Assembly (NCBI GenBank): GCA_963778385.1
Contig: CAVZUA010000010.1
Coordinates: 62,001 to 126,000, forward strand
DNA length: 64,000 nt
Source: DATARH01 sp963778385
Lineage (GTDB): Bacteria > Pseudomonadota > Alphaproteobacteria > ATCC43930 > CGMCC-115725
Reading direction: 5' to 3'
Shown: positions 16,681 to 24,674 of the stretch, piece by piece
How positions within the stretch are numbered: position 1 is the first letter of the stretch
Layout: each line of letters starts with the position of its first letter
Translations under genes and position numbers: made by a program
Notes under the pieces: model-generated
Told to the model about the DNA's origin: nothing
Seen by the model: only the letters and a program-made list of their open reading frames with translations
The model's database searches: none

Positions 16681-17330
16681 CCGTCAGCATCGTCGATATC
16701 GGCAAGATCATCGCCCGTTGTGAGCCACCGGCTTGGTTGCTGCGCGGCCTGGAATCGAACGCTAGATACCTCAGCACGATCATCGACAATGAGAATCGCT
16801 GGCCCTCGCGCACGGTGCTACGGTCGCGGTTTTCCAGTTTAGCCGAAGCGACACAGACGGTACTGGAGCACCTCCACGACCCCGCACTCCGACACCTGAT
16901 TCGTTTTCGCCGCGACATGCCCGTGCGGCCTACGGAGGACGAGGTCGGGCAATATCTGGAAGCCTTGGTAAAAGCCGCTACGAGCGAAGCGGATCTGGTC
17001 CGCGTGGGTCATGGCCGGGATATCCACGCCCCTTCTACAAGCGCGTTGTCCGCTCGCGACATCTGCGCCGCAATCGTTGTTGTGGCATGGAGATCGATCC
17101 GGAGCGGCGAGCCACCACACACGGGTGATGGTCCGCAGCGAGCGTGCGCGGGGCTATGGGCCTTTGCCGGCGGCGCTACCGGGGCCAAGTGGGGAGAATC
17201 CCAAAAGGGATGGCGCCGTCATCTCGAAGTCGCCAAAGCGACGCCGCATCGCGAGTTGATCGTGATCGACGATCGCTTCCGTGGGCCTGAACGTTATTCA
17301 GGCCAAATTCCGCCATTAACCGTCAGGTGA
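16677..17330 (+). CDS. Island protein of unknown function, coupled to the integrase
   Basis: A 217-aa soluble protein starting at a GTG that overlaps the integrase TGA (GTGA). No catalytic motif or family recognised. The sequence is mixed helical with a Gly/Trp-containing C-terminal third (GGATGAKWGESQKGW). Coupling to the integrase suggests an accessory role in recombination or regulation of it, which is only positional inference. Confidence 0.65.
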   Translation: MTVSIVDIGKIIARCEPPAWLLRGLESNARYLSTIIDNENRWPSRTVLRSRFSSLAEATQTVLEHLHDPALRHLIRFRRDMPVRPTEDEVGQYLEALVKAATSEADLVRVGHGRDIHAPSTSALSARDICAAIVVVAWRSIRSGEPPHTGDGPQRACAGLWAFAGGATGAKWGESQKGWRRHLEVAKATPHRELIVIDDRFRGPERYSGQIPPLTVR

Positions 17331-17407
17331 CGACTGTAAATTGATGCTCATGATCGGACACCGCGGCCAACCATAGGGGTTGGCAGCCATCCATTTTGGA
17401 GTGCGCG

Positions 17408-17632
17408 GTGACCAGAAAATTGCTCACATATCCCCAGCTTCGGGAAGAAAAAGGCATCCCGTACACAGCAGAGCATTTGGCCCGACTTGAAAAAGCGGGG
17501 CGATTCCCAAGTAAACTCAAGTTAAGCTATCGTCAGGTCGCATGGTTCGAAGACGAAATCGACGATTGGCTGGCGGAGCTCGCTGCGAAGCGCCAAGGGT
17601 CTGAGACCCAAGCCGGTCAAAAGGCCGGCTAA
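17408..17632 (+). CDS. AlpA-like excisionase/transcriptional regulator
   Basis: A 74-aa winged-helix protein of the MerR-like AlpA type: LLTYPQLREEKGIPYTAEHL is the HTH and GRFPSKLKLSYRQVAWFEDE is the wing. AlpA proteins control excision and integrase expression in P4-like elements. The start is GTG 17408 behind GGAG; a TTG four codons upstream is also open. It follows the integrase-coupled gene on the same strand, as in many P4-like and satellite elements. Confidence 0.85.
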   Translation: MTRKLLTYPQLREEKGIPYTAEHLARLEKAGRFPSKLKLSYRQVAWFEDEIDDWLAELAAKRQGSETQAGQKAG

Positions 17633-17633
17633 C

Positions 17634-18092
17634 ATGCGGCCCAGAGCATTCGACCCCGCCACGGTGGCACGCGGCGGGGTCGAGGATCGTGTTGTCCTTG
17701 GACAGGGCCAACGCGGTCGCAATACCACAACGACTTCGAAGTCGCCATCGGTGATCCGGGCCAGGGACCTTGACCCGGCCCAGCTGACCCCGGCGGAGAC
17801 CGTCGCCTGGCGCCTCGGCGGCTGGTCGAGCGACGACGGCGCGTCGTGGTGGGTCACCTGCGCGTTGTGCGGCCGACCGCTGTGGATCAAGGACGCCCCA
17901 GTGCGGGTGGGCGCGGGATATTGCCTAGTCGCGAAATGCGCACATTGTCCGCTGACGGCGATTTTTAACCGCCTGGTCAAAGACCAACTCGTCGGCTATC
18001 ACGCGGCCGCCCGCTCGCTGCGGCTCGCCGGTGTTGACACTTCGCGGCATCCGGGATGGGCAACCCTTGTTCCTTGGGGGGCACGCCCATGA
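17634..18092 (+). CDS. Island protein with paired CxxC motifs
   Basis: A 152-aa protein beginning one base after the AlpA stop codon. Two CxxC pairs (CALCGRPLW and KCAHCPLT) about 25 residues apart look like a zinc ribbon, preceded by a Trp-rich stretch (WRLGGWSSDDGASWW). It may bind nucleic acid. Its stop overlaps the ParB-like gene start (ATGA). No family recognised. Confidence 0.65.
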   Translation: MRPRAFDPATVARGGVEDRVVLGQGQRGRNTTTTSKSPSVIRARDLDPAQLTPAETVAWRLGGWSSDDGASWWVTCALCGRPLWIKDAPVRVGAGYCLVAKCAHCPLTAIFNRLVKDQLVGYHAAARSLRLAGVDTSRHPGWATLVPWGARP

Positions 18093-18919
18093 CGGCCGCT
18101 CCTGGTTGGCGCGCGGTCCTTGCGGGGCTTGGGATCAAGGTTCACCCGGCGGCGGACCGATTTCGGTTGCTCGAAGGCCAGGCGCTGCAGGATCTCGCCG
18201 CAGACATTGAGCGGCACGGCCTGCGGCACCCGCCCGTCCTTTGGCGCGCCAAAGATGGTGACCCCTGGCATCTGGCCGATGGCAGGAACCGATGCAGCGC
18301 AATGGCGCTGCTGGTCGAAGGCGACGTCCAGATCGAAGGGGCAATCTGCCTGGCGGACCGGCGGGAGGGCGGTGATCTTAACGCGCTGATCCGCAGCTTA
18401 AACGTCGAGCGCCGGCACCTGTCGGCTAAAGAGAAGGACGATCGCATCGCCGAGCTTCTTGTCGCCGATCCGACGCGCTCCGACCGCCAGATTGCGACTG
18501 AAACCGGATACCACAAAAACAAAGTCGGGAGGGTTCGCAGTGGCTTAGAGGACGTGGGCACAATTGCCCACGTCTCCCGGCGCACCGATAGCGTCGGTCG
18601 TCAGCAGCCCGCCACGAAGCCGCCGGTTAGCGCGAAACCAGCATCCCCAGCACCGCGGCCCGCGGCATCTTCGCCACCGAAGGCGCCGCGGTTCGGGCCG
18701 CGCCCTTCGCCGGCTCTGCAGCGCGATACGCTGATCTGCGACGTCTGCGGATGGTTGCGCGCTGACTTGCGGGGCGCTCTCGAAAGCCTGCTGCTCATTC
18801 TCCGCGATGAGCGGTTCCGCATAGCGGCAGAGATACCCGAGCAAACGCGCCTCAGGACTGCGTTGGGACTTCTGCAGACGCTGGGCGTGACCGCCGACCA
18901 GCTGAAGGGGGTGGCATGA
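18089..18919 (+). CDS. ParB-like (ParB/Srx fold) DNA-binding protein
   Basis: A 276-aa protein. Residues 1-100 carry the ParB N-terminal fold (LQDLAADIERHGLRHPPVLW then DGRNRCSAMALLVEG with its arginine), followed by an HTH region (LSAKEKDDRIAELLVADPTR, DRQIATETGYHKNKVGRVR), a Pro/Ala-rich linker and a helical C-terminal domain. It could be a partition factor or a transcriptional regulator. It is coupled by ATGA to genes on both sides, so it belongs to the early operon of the island. Confidence 0.85.
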   Translation: MTAAPGWRAVLAGLGIKVHPAADRFRLLEGQALQDLAADIERHGLRHPPVLWRAKDGDPWHLADGRNRCSAMALLVEGDVQIEGAICLADRREGGDLNALIRSLNVERRHLSAKEKDDRIAELLVADPTRSDRQIATETGYHKNKVGRVRSGLEDVGTIAHVSRRTDSVGRQQPATKPPVSAKPASPAPRPAASSPPKAPRFGPRPSPALQRDTLICDVCGWLRADLRGALESLLLILRDERFRIAAEIPEQTRLRTALGLLQTLGVTADQLKGVA

Positions 18920-19041
18920 CAGCGCCCCCTCTCTTGATCGCCGCCGTGCGCGCTGATTTCGTTCCCCGGGGAACAATTCTGGCGGGCGCTGCAGGGCCGT
19001 TCCCTGAGGAACGCTTGGTCGCGCCGCGGGTGCCGAAATGA
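18916..19041 (+). CDS. Very small coupled ORF (41 aa)
   Basis: ATG 18916 overlaps the ParB-like stop (ATGA), and its own TGA at 19039-19041 overlaps the start of the next gene (ATGA). The product begins MTAPPLLIAAVRADFVPRG. Two perfect overlap junctions make translation likely even though the protein is tiny and unrecognised; it may serve mainly to couple its neighbours. Confidence 0.6.
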   Translation: MTAPPLLIAAVRADFVPRGTILAGAAGPFPEERLVAPRVPK

Positions 19042-19436
19042 CCCGGCGCCTCCGCCTGCCGAACCGCCGGCCATGCCTGACGACGACGATCGATTTCCAG
19101 CGCGCCGACGGATCCATTGCCGAGTTCCAGGCGACAGCCGGGTTTGACCCCATCGGACGAGTTCGCGAGGTTTTCCTCTCCTCCGGCCGTCCGGGCTCCG
19201 ACATCGACGCGCTGTTGAACGATGCCGGGATCGTGATTTCCCTCGCGCTGCAACACGGCACCCCGGCGCAGGCTCTCGCGTTATCTGCGGGCTTCATCGC
19301 GGGCGACCCGCCTCGGCCGGTCTCGCCGATCGGCGCCGCGCTGGCCTTGTGCTCGCCGAGCTCGAGGCCGAGGGGGGCGAGCAATGACCCGCGCCTCTGT
19401 CCCCCGGGGAACACCAAAGCGCGACGACGGCGCTGA
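19038..19436 (+). CDS. TSCPD-like small protein (ribonucleotide reductase C-terminal domain-like)
   Basis: A 132-aa protein. The core (LPNRRPCLTTTIDFQ, FDPIGRVREVFLSSGRPGSD, DAGIVISLALQHGTP, SPIGAALALC) matches a small protein type common in alphaproteobacterial prophages that resembles the TSCPD domain of vitamin B12-dependent ribonucleotide reductases. Its function in phages is unknown. The last 53 bases overlap the replication gene in another frame, so its C-terminal tail is probably not conserved. Confidence 0.7.
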   Translation: MTRRLRLPNRRPCLTTTIDFQRADGSIAEFQATAGFDPIGRVREVFLSSGRPGSDIDALLNDAGIVISLALQHGTPAQALALSAGFIAGDPPRPVSPIGAALALCSPSSRPRGASNDPRLCPPGNTKARRRR

Positions 19437-20613
19437 GGCGAAAAAGAAAGAGCGGTTCGGCATCCTGCCGGGATGGATGACGCGCCTGAAATTGGCCGGT
19501 ACGGACTGGCGCATTCTCCTGGCCATCGCATGCTGCGCCGATGCGACCACTCGCGAAGCCTATCCGGGCATAGACCGGCTGGCGGAGATGGTCGGGGTGC
19601 GGGTCAAAGAGGCCTCGCGCTCGACCAGCCGCCTTAGGAAAGAGGGCGCCTTGAAGATCCGGCGGCAGGGTAGGATTAACTTTTACACGGTCGTTTTCGA
19701 CGACCCCAGAGAGGCGTCACAGGAGCCGTCGATAGTCCGCAAATCTGCGGACAATGCGGCTGAGGAATTGTCCGCAGATCCGCGTCCAGATAGTCCGCAA
19801 ATCTGCGGTGAGATAGTCCGCAAATCTGCGGACCCGTATAAGAACAGACCAAAGAACAGACCAAAGAGAACAGAAAAGAGTCTCGCTCCGCTCGCCGAGA
19901 TCGGTTGCCAGGGGGATTTGTTCGGAGGGTCGACCAACACCAACCGCGGCAACAACACCGACGTCGGCACCACCACCACCACCGACCTCGGCAACACCGT
20001 CGCCGACCTCGCCAACAACACCGACGCCGGCACCGCCGGCACCGAAGCGCCGACCGCCGCCACCACCGCCGTGGGAGAGGTCGCCGACCCCTTCGACCGG
20101 CTCTGGAACATCTACCCGCGCAAGGTGGCGAAGGCCGCTGCCCTGAAGGCCTGGAAGAAAGCGATCAAGGACACCGACCCCGAGGTCATCATCGCCGGTG
20201 CGACCCGATACGCCCGGGAACGAAAGGACCAGGACCAGAACTACACCGCTCACCCGGCCACCTGGCTCAGCGGGCGCCGCTGGGAGGATGCCGCTCCAGC
20301 GAGTGGCGAACAGTCCGATGGCGACGCAGCTAAAGCCGATCCCGGTTTCGAGCGCTTCTGGGATTTCTATCCGCGTAAGGTCGACAAGGCCGCGGCGTTC
20401 AAGGCGTGGAAGGGGGCGATCAAGGACACCGACCCGGAGAAGATCATCATCGGGGCGACGTCGTACGCCCAGCAGCGTCGGGGTGAAGATCCGGATTACA
20501 CGGAAAAACCGGCGAATTGGCTCAACAAGCGGCGCTGGGAAGACATGCCGGCGCCGCGGGACGAGCCACCTTGGGCGGCAACGGTGCCCGGTTATGTGCC
20601 GCAGCCGTGGTAG
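19384..20613 (+). CDS. Replication initiator-like protein with duplicated C-terminal domain
   Basis: A 409-aa protein. Residues about 25-110 form a phage replisome-organiser type winged HTH (GILPGWMTRLKLAGTDWRIL, then PGIDRLAEMVGVRVKEASRS). A disordered linker holds a Ser/Ala/Asp-rich part and an Asn/Thr/Gly-rich part (STNTNRGNNTDVGTTTTT). The C-terminal half is two tandem copies of a domain with YPRKVxKAAAxKAWK, IKDTDPExII and PAxWLxxRRWED, known from phage replication proteins. Four palindromic iterons and an A-rich tract lie in the linker-coding DNA, which marks this as an initiator with its origin inside the gene. Start ATG 19384; overlaps the TSCPD-like gene by 53 nt. Confidence 0.85.
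   Translation: MTRASVPRGTPKRDDGAEAKKKERFGILPGWMTRLKLAGTDWRILLAIACCADATTREAYPGIDRLAEMVGVRVKEASRSTSRLRKEGALKIRRQGRINFYTVVFDDPREASQEPSIVRKSADNAAEELSADPRPDSPQICGEIVRKSADPYKNRPKNRPKRTEKSLAPLAEIGCQGDLFGGSTNTNRGNNTDVGTTTTTDLGNTVADLANNTDAGTAGTEAPTAATTAVGEVADPFDRLWNIYPRKVAKAAALKAWKKAIKDTDPEVIIAGATRYARERKDQDQNYTAHPATWLSGRRWEDAAPASGEQSDGDAAKADPGFERFWDFYPRKVDKAAAFKAWKGAIKDTDPEKIIIGATSYAQQRRGEDPDYTEKPANWLNKRRWEDMPAPRDEPPWAATVPGYVPQPW
19735..19882. other. Predicted replication origin inside the initiator gene
   Basis: The 18-bp imperfect palindrome GTCCGCAAATCTGCGGAC lies at 19735-19752 and 19816-19833, with a two-base variant at 19793-19810 and an inverted, half-matching copy at 19770-19787. Immediately downstream, 19834-19882 is A-rich with repeated AAGAACAGACC. 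Number, size and palindromic form of the iterons, the adjacent A-rich tract and location inside the initiator gene all parallel the lambda origin. Confidence 0.72.
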
Positions 20614-21140
20614 GGGTGAGGGAGATGGCACGGCTGCGCCGCGCCCTTTGGCGCAGGGGCTTCGCCCGAGCCCCGTGGAGAGGGGGAAGCGTGGGAGGGG
20701 GGTGCAAGGAAGGGGCAGGGAGAATAGGCCCATCCCAGGGCTTCCCAGCGGGGCAGGCGAGGCCTGGGGGGAATGAGGAAGCGGTCGTGCAGGCTAATAG
20801 CCCGGTTAGCGCGGTCCCGGTCTGCGCGGGCTGACATGGCGTCGTGCATTCTCGCCTCGTTCCGCTTGCGACACGCCCACGCCCGCGAGACCCGCGCTTC
20901 GCGGACCGCGATCGACCCGCCCTGCGAGGCCGGATTTCGGGGCTGATTTCGCCCCGGGCTGACGGCCTTCGACCAGATCGGGCGCTCCATCGCCCACCGG
21001 CTCGGGATGGAATTTGGGCTGGATTCGGGCGTTTCGGTTATTCAAGCCGAGGGTCGATGGATCGGTCGTTTAGCATTATCAATTCTCTATTGGAAGTCCT
21101 CGCAATTCAAATTGGGCTCGGGCAACGCTATGGGCAACGG
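20614..21140. other. Gene-free stretch with GGGCAACG pair
   Basis: No convincing gene in 527 bp. One frame starting with ATG 20626 has a good ribosome-binding site (GAGGGAG) but encodes a low-complexity Arg/Gly-rich peptide. The right end (21119-21127 and 21131-21139) holds two GGGCAACG sites directly before the start of the next gene; these match the arm-type sites at both island ends and could be an operator. Confidence 0.4.
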
Positions 21141-21455
21141 ATGACACGCCACAACACGCAGGAGACCCCGTTGAGCGCCGACCACTACGTACCGCGCAAA
21201 GACACCGTCAGAGTGTGGCGGAAATTCACCCTTTCGCGCACGGCCGAGCTGAAGGCGATGGTCGGCGGCAAACCCAATGTCGCGCAACGCATCGTGATCG
21301 AGCGCGCGGTCCGAGGCGAGTGGAGCCTCGTCCGTATGGACTTCGCGATCGAACGCGGCGAGACCTTGAGCCGGGAACAACTCAGTCACCGCGCCGCGCT
21401 CGAAAGGCAGTTAAGGAGCGATCTGTCCTTGCTGGCGATGAGCGAGGCGGCCTGA
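21141..21455 (+). CDS. Island protein of unknown function
   Basis: A 104-aa protein from ATG 21141 (MTRHNTQETPLSADHYVPRK). The body is helical and basic (VWRKFTLSRTAELKAMVGGK, REQLSHRAALERQLRSDLSL) and may bind nucleic acid. The frame is open far upstream but codon use and composition there look non-coding, and the ATG sits just after a pair of GGGCAACG sites. No family recognised. Confidence 0.55.
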   Translation: MTRHNTQETPLSADHYVPRKDTVRVWRKFTLSRTAELKAMVGGKPNVAQRIVIERAVRGEWSLVRMDFAIERGETLSREQLSHRAALERQLRSDLSLLAMSEAA

Positions 21456-21842
21456 AATGGCTTTCCAGCGTGGTCCAGGCGTGGTCGACAATCCGGCCAG
21501 CGTTCCGCCCAGCGTGAGCCTGGCGCGTCCCTGGCTTGGTCTGGGCGCCCGCTGGCGCGTTCATGGCGCCTGGTGGTCGCGTTTCTGGCGAGGATCGCCG
21601 GCTGCGTCAGCGCGATGCGCGGCGCTCGTCCGGCCGCCGCAGGCTAATTCCCGCAGAAAGACCGGGTACTTTTTTCCTGGACGCACGGGCACTTTCAGGG
21701 CCGCGGGGGTTTCGCGATCGCCTGGAGGAAAAGCTGGGGGAGTGCGGGGTGGTAGAAAAAATCGGGGATCTCTTGCCCCGGTTCATCGCGGTGGGGCCCC
21801 GGTTGGCGCTGGCTGCCCCGGTAGAGGTTTGGAGTAACCACG
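21456..21842. other. Unassigned stretch, possibly a degraded gene
   Basis: Frames are open on the plus strand (21457-21837 and 21536-21883) but neither gives a recognisable protein and they overlap each other. The second contains a plausible helical segment (FRDRLEEKLGECGVVEKIGD). I see no repeat or RNA gene here and treat it as uncertain or decayed coding DNA. Confidence 0.3.
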
Positions 21843-22862
21843 ATGAGCAACAGATGTTCAATTTGCGTTTCTGCGGATGCTGAGGCGATTGGCATTGCCC
21901 TCGCGGCGGGCGAGTCGCACCGGGCGATCGCTGGCCGCTTCCCGGTGACGAAGTCGGCGATTCAGCGGCATGCGCGGCACATGGCCGGCGCTGCTTCCGA
22001 TGTCGAGGACGAAGTCGATCTGGGGGCCGACGGCGACGACCGTGCCGAGATCGACGTCGATGACGATCATGTCGATGAGCACGCGGTCGAGCATGAGGAC
22101 GAGGTCGATCCGCTCGACACAGCCGAAGCGGTAGAGGTCGTGGCCGGCGGCAGCTACATGGTTGGGGACAGTCTGATCACGATCCCCCGTGGCAAGGTTT
22201 TTGTCGATCGCTGGGTGATCGACCAGATGCGCGCTGCTGGCATTGAGCTTCGCCCCTCCAAGGCGCCCGAAATTCCGTTGTGGCAGCGCCCCCGCCAGCC
22301 TGCGCCGCCACCGCCGACGCCGAAACCGGTGCCGATCAAGTTCGAGGAGATTCCGAGCAGTCTCGACGAGGCCGAACGACTTCTTGTGATCAATCCGCAC
22401 CTACTGGATCGCGCCCTTCAGCTCTACCAAACCGAAGCCGCCGCCCTGGCTCGGCGGGGCGCCCCCCAACGACAATTGCAAGCGATGACCATGGGGGTAC
22501 GCGATGCGCTGGCTCGGGCAGAGCGTGCAATGCAGCTGATCCTCGCGCTGGGCGGCGTCAACGCGCTTCGCCAATTCGGATTAACCGAGGCCACGTGGTC
22601 GAGCGCGCGCTTCAACGAGGCACAACAGGCCATGTTCGCCGCCGCACCACCGCCGGTGGCGTTCAACCCCATCGCCAAGATCCAGAGCTGGCGAGCGCGC
22701 GGCATCACAGCACAGCTGAGCGGTGACAGGCTGTTGTTGTGGCCGGGCGGGAGCCTGACCCAGGCAGATCGCGAGACCCTCAGCAATGCCAGTCTGGTTG
22801 AAGAAATTAAGCAGGTACTCCGCGATGTCGCGGTGATCGAACCGGAGGCCAACGGTTGCTGA
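21843..22862 (+). CDS. HTH protein with acidic linker and TubC-like C-terminal domain
   Basis: A 339-aa protein. Residues 1-45 contain two Cys and an HTH with SHRAIAGRFPVTKSAIQRHA, the same R-x-IA-x-x-(Y/F)-x-(V/Y)(S/T)-x-x-A-I-x-RH pattern as the small-terminase-like protein at 1045-1731. An extremely acidic stretch (DVEDEVDLGADGDDRAEID) follows. The last 60 residues (RARGITAQLSGDRLLLWPGG then LTQADRETL) resemble the TubC N-terminal docking fold found in several phage proteins. It may recognise DNA and recruit a partner, for example to redirect helper-phage packaging, but that is inference. Confidence 0.65.
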   Translation: MSNRCSICVSADAEAIGIALAAGESHRAIAGRFPVTKSAIQRHARHMAGAASDVEDEVDLGADGDDRAEIDVDDDHVDEHAVEHEDEVDPLDTAEAVEVVAGGSYMVGDSLITIPRGKVFVDRWVIDQMRAAGIELRPSKAPEIPLWQRPRQPAPPPPTPKPVPIKFEEIPSSLDEAERLLVINPHLLDRALQLYQTEAAALARRGAPQRQLQAMTMGVRDALARAERAMQLILALGGVNALRQFGLTEATWSSARFNEAQQAMFAAAPPPVAFNPIAKIQSWRARGITAQLSGDRLLLWPGGSLTQADRETLSNASLVEEIKQVLRDVAVIEPEANGC

Positions 22863-23041
22863 CCCGAAGCCGGATTCCCGTCCAATTTTTGGTCGAACGG
22901 CTCGCGGCGCAACAACAAGCGCAGCAACGGGATGCTGCGGAAAAAAGCGCCAGCATCGCCGCGGCGCGGGCCACGCGCGGCCGGGTTCGCGCTCGGCGCG
23001 AAGCGCGGCTCTGCGTATTGCGGGAGAGGAAAACTGCTTAG
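22856..23041 (+). CDS. Small basic coupled protein
   Basis: A 61-aa Gln/Arg/Ala-rich protein beginning at a TTG that overlaps the end of the previous gene by 7 nt. Composition (LAAQQQAQQRDAAEKSASIA, RGRVRARREARL) suggests a short helical DNA- or protein-binding peptide. The unusual start and lack of homology keep confidence low. Confidence 0.45.
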   Translation: MLTRSRIPVQFLVERLAAQQQAQQRDAAEKSASIAAARATRGRVRARREARLCVLRERKTA

Positions 23042-23094
23042 GCGTACCGGTGCATCCGATCGCTGCTGGGTCTAACACGGAAAGGAACGCTCTC

Positions 23095-23355
23095 ATGCGC
23101 ACGAAACGGCCGCCCCAATTGCAAGGACGCCTGCAAGAGCTGCAGGCCGCCGAGCGCGCCGCCGCCTCCCACCGGTTCGCCGCACAGATCGCCGAGCTTG
23201 CCGAGATCGGTGGAGCACGCTCGCCCGCGCTCAGTTCTCGCGACTACCGCACCGTGAAGGCGCGCCTTTTGAACACCATGCGATCTATCCGCGGGCCTGC
23301 GCCACGGCGTCCAGACAACGACGATGGCGGCAGCGACTTGCCGCCGGCCGCGTAA
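23095..23355 (+). CDS. Small island protein of unknown function
   Basis: An 86-aa protein with start ATG 23095 preceded by GAAAGGAA. Ala/Arg-rich helical N-terminal half (LQGRLQELQAAERAAASHRF) and a disordered, acidic, Pro-rich tail. The stop lies 14 bp before the next gene. No family recognised. Confidence 0.55.
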   Translation: MRTKRPPQLQGRLQELQAAERAAASHRFAAQIAELAEIGGARSPALSSRDYRTVKARLLNTMRSIRGPAPRRPDNDDGGSDLPPAA

Positions 23356-23369
23356 TTCGGGAGGCAACC

Positions 23370-23726
23370 GTGCGACTTCACAGGGAAACCCGGTTTGTGC
23401 CGATCGGCGAGGCGGTTGAAATCGTCTCTACTGACGCGCCGTCCACACGCGCACTACCCCGTGCCCGTAAAGGCGCCGACGCGCTAATGCTGGAGCATGC
23501 CGACGGCCATGGCGTGCTGCGCATCAAACCCGGCTCGGACGTGCCGGTCACGCCTCACAGCGGTGCCACGGAGCTCGCGCCAGGTGACGTGGTGCTATGG
23601 GCGCCTGGTGAAGGTGGTCACGGCGCGGTGGCCGCCAGCGCGATGGCCATCACGGTAGTAGGCCGGGGCCGCCTCCAGGTCACGCGCGGCCGTTGCGAGC
23701 CGCTCCTGCTGTTCGCGAGGCGATAG
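23370..23726 (+). CDS. Island protein, member 1 of a repeated small-gene module
   Basis: A 118-aa protein from GTG 23370 behind GGGAGG. Its second half (ELAPGDVVLWAPGEGGHGAV, MAITVVGRGRLQVTRG) is beta-rich and matches the protein encoded at 27866-28192 (LLWAPSTGRYGKMAATLMAM and the following residues) and the tail of a broken ORF near 25000. It ends immediately before the 77-aa gene, with which it forms a pair. Function unknown. Confidence 0.6.
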   Translation: MRLHRETRFVPIGEAVEIVSTDAPSTRALPRARKGADALMLEHADGHGVLRIKPGSDVPVTPHSGATELAPGDVVLWAPGEGGHGAVAASAMAITVVGRGRLQVTRGRCEPLLLFARR

Positions 23727-23960
23727 ATGGCTCGGCGCGGCGACAAGAAGGCGACCGTCGTCGGTGGAAAATTCACCGATACGGTAGGCGTCCAGTACAG
23801 CAGTTTCAGCGAGCGCTTTGTCCCGGGCTGGGACAAGGAAATGGCTGCTGGTCAAGAGATGGCCCACGTCAAGCCGCGTGCCGAGATGGGACAAAAGAAG
23901 ACGCCGATCGGCGGCGGCGTCTTGCGGCCAGCGCGCCGGCGATTTCACCACGGGGGATGA
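23727..23960 (+). CDS. Island protein, member 2 of a repeated small-gene module
   Basis: A 77-aa basic protein starting the base after the previous stop codon. Its core (SSFSERFVPGWDKEMAAGQE, MAHVKPRAEMGQKKTPIG, VLRPARR) is repeated almost residue for residue by the ORF at 25090-25278. Strong conservation of two copies 1.3 kb apart argues the protein is real and selected. Function unknown. Confidence 0.65.
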   Translation: MARRGDKKATVVGGKFTDTVGVQYSSFSERFVPGWDKEMAAGQEMAHVKPRAEMGQKKTPIGGGVLRPARRRFHHGG

Positions 23961-23961
23961 G

Positions 23962-24576
23962 ATGAATATCAATGCAGAAGCAGAACTGTACAACGCGCTG
24001 ATGGGCGGCAACAACGACTACATCATCGTCATCGGCGACTCGCTGATGGCGTCATCGGTATCGCGCGGACTCGCGCATCATCCAAACGTTAACCTCGCGA
24101 TCCAGGGTCAGACGTTGCTGCAGATTGCCGATCCCAGCGGCCAGCAGATGTTGGATCTGACGCAGGTGTGTAGCCTGTGTGCACCGCGCGGCATCATCTT
24201 TTCCGGCGGTTCCAATGACGCCAACCTCCTGTACAACGGAAGCGAAAGCTGGACCGACTTCAACAACGCCCTGGGGGCACTCTTCTCGGCGGTTCGCAGC
24301 AAGGTCGTCGACAGCAAGATCATCTGCGTGATCCCCAACGCGATCGCCAACGCGACCCTCGCGCCGACCTTCGCCCAAATCCAGTCGTACTACGCCAGCC
24401 ACCTGGCCGGCACGAGCATTGCCTATTCCACGCTCTCCTACGAAGGGCTGTGCAGCGGTTCGCCGCCTGTCGGCAATGCCGGCTATTTCTATGACGGGAT
24501 GACGCACTACAACCAGGCTGGGTGGGATCTCGTTAAGGGGGCCGTCGACGCTGTGGCTTCCGGCCTGGGCTGGTAG
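23962..24576 (+). CDS. SGNH/GDSL-type hydrolase
   Basis: A 204-aa protein with the SGNH blocks in order: block I GDSLMAS with the nucleophilic Ser, the glycine region, block III GGSNDANL with its Asn, and block V YDGMTHYNQAGW with the Asp and His. Such esterases remove acyl or acetyl groups from carbohydrates or lipids; in phages and satellites they often act on surface polysaccharide. No signal peptide is seen, so a role in the cytoplasm or as part of a particle is likelier than classical export. Start ATG 23962 behind GGGGGATGAG. Confidence 0.85.
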   Translation: MNINAEAELYNALMGGNNDYIIVIGDSLMASSVSRGLAHHPNVNLAIQGQTLLQIADPSGQQMLDLTQVCSLCAPRGIIFSGGSNDANLLYNGSESWTDFNNALGALFSAVRSKVVDSKIICVIPNAIANATLAPTFAQIQSYYASHLAGTSIAYSTLSYEGLCSGSPPVGNAGYFYDGMTHYNQAGWDLVKGAVDAVASGLGW

Positions 24577-24674
24577 CTCGCCATTGATTTTTACGCGCCG
24601 GCCCCGCCGCCGTGCGCCTGGCCCTCTTGGCCGCAAGAAGCCTCTCACCGAACCCCGGCGCGCTGCGCGCGCGG

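Noticed and set aside
19731..19833. CRISPR-like array, because of regularly repeated 18-bp units
   Set aside because: Only four copies with unequal short gaps, one inverted, inside a coding gene and without cas genes; an origin explains it better.
20517..20834. 105-aa plus-strand ORF after the initiator gene
   Set aside because: Low-complexity Gly/Arg-rich translation with most of its start region overlapping the initiator gene; a good ribosome-binding site at 20616-20625 alone is not enough.
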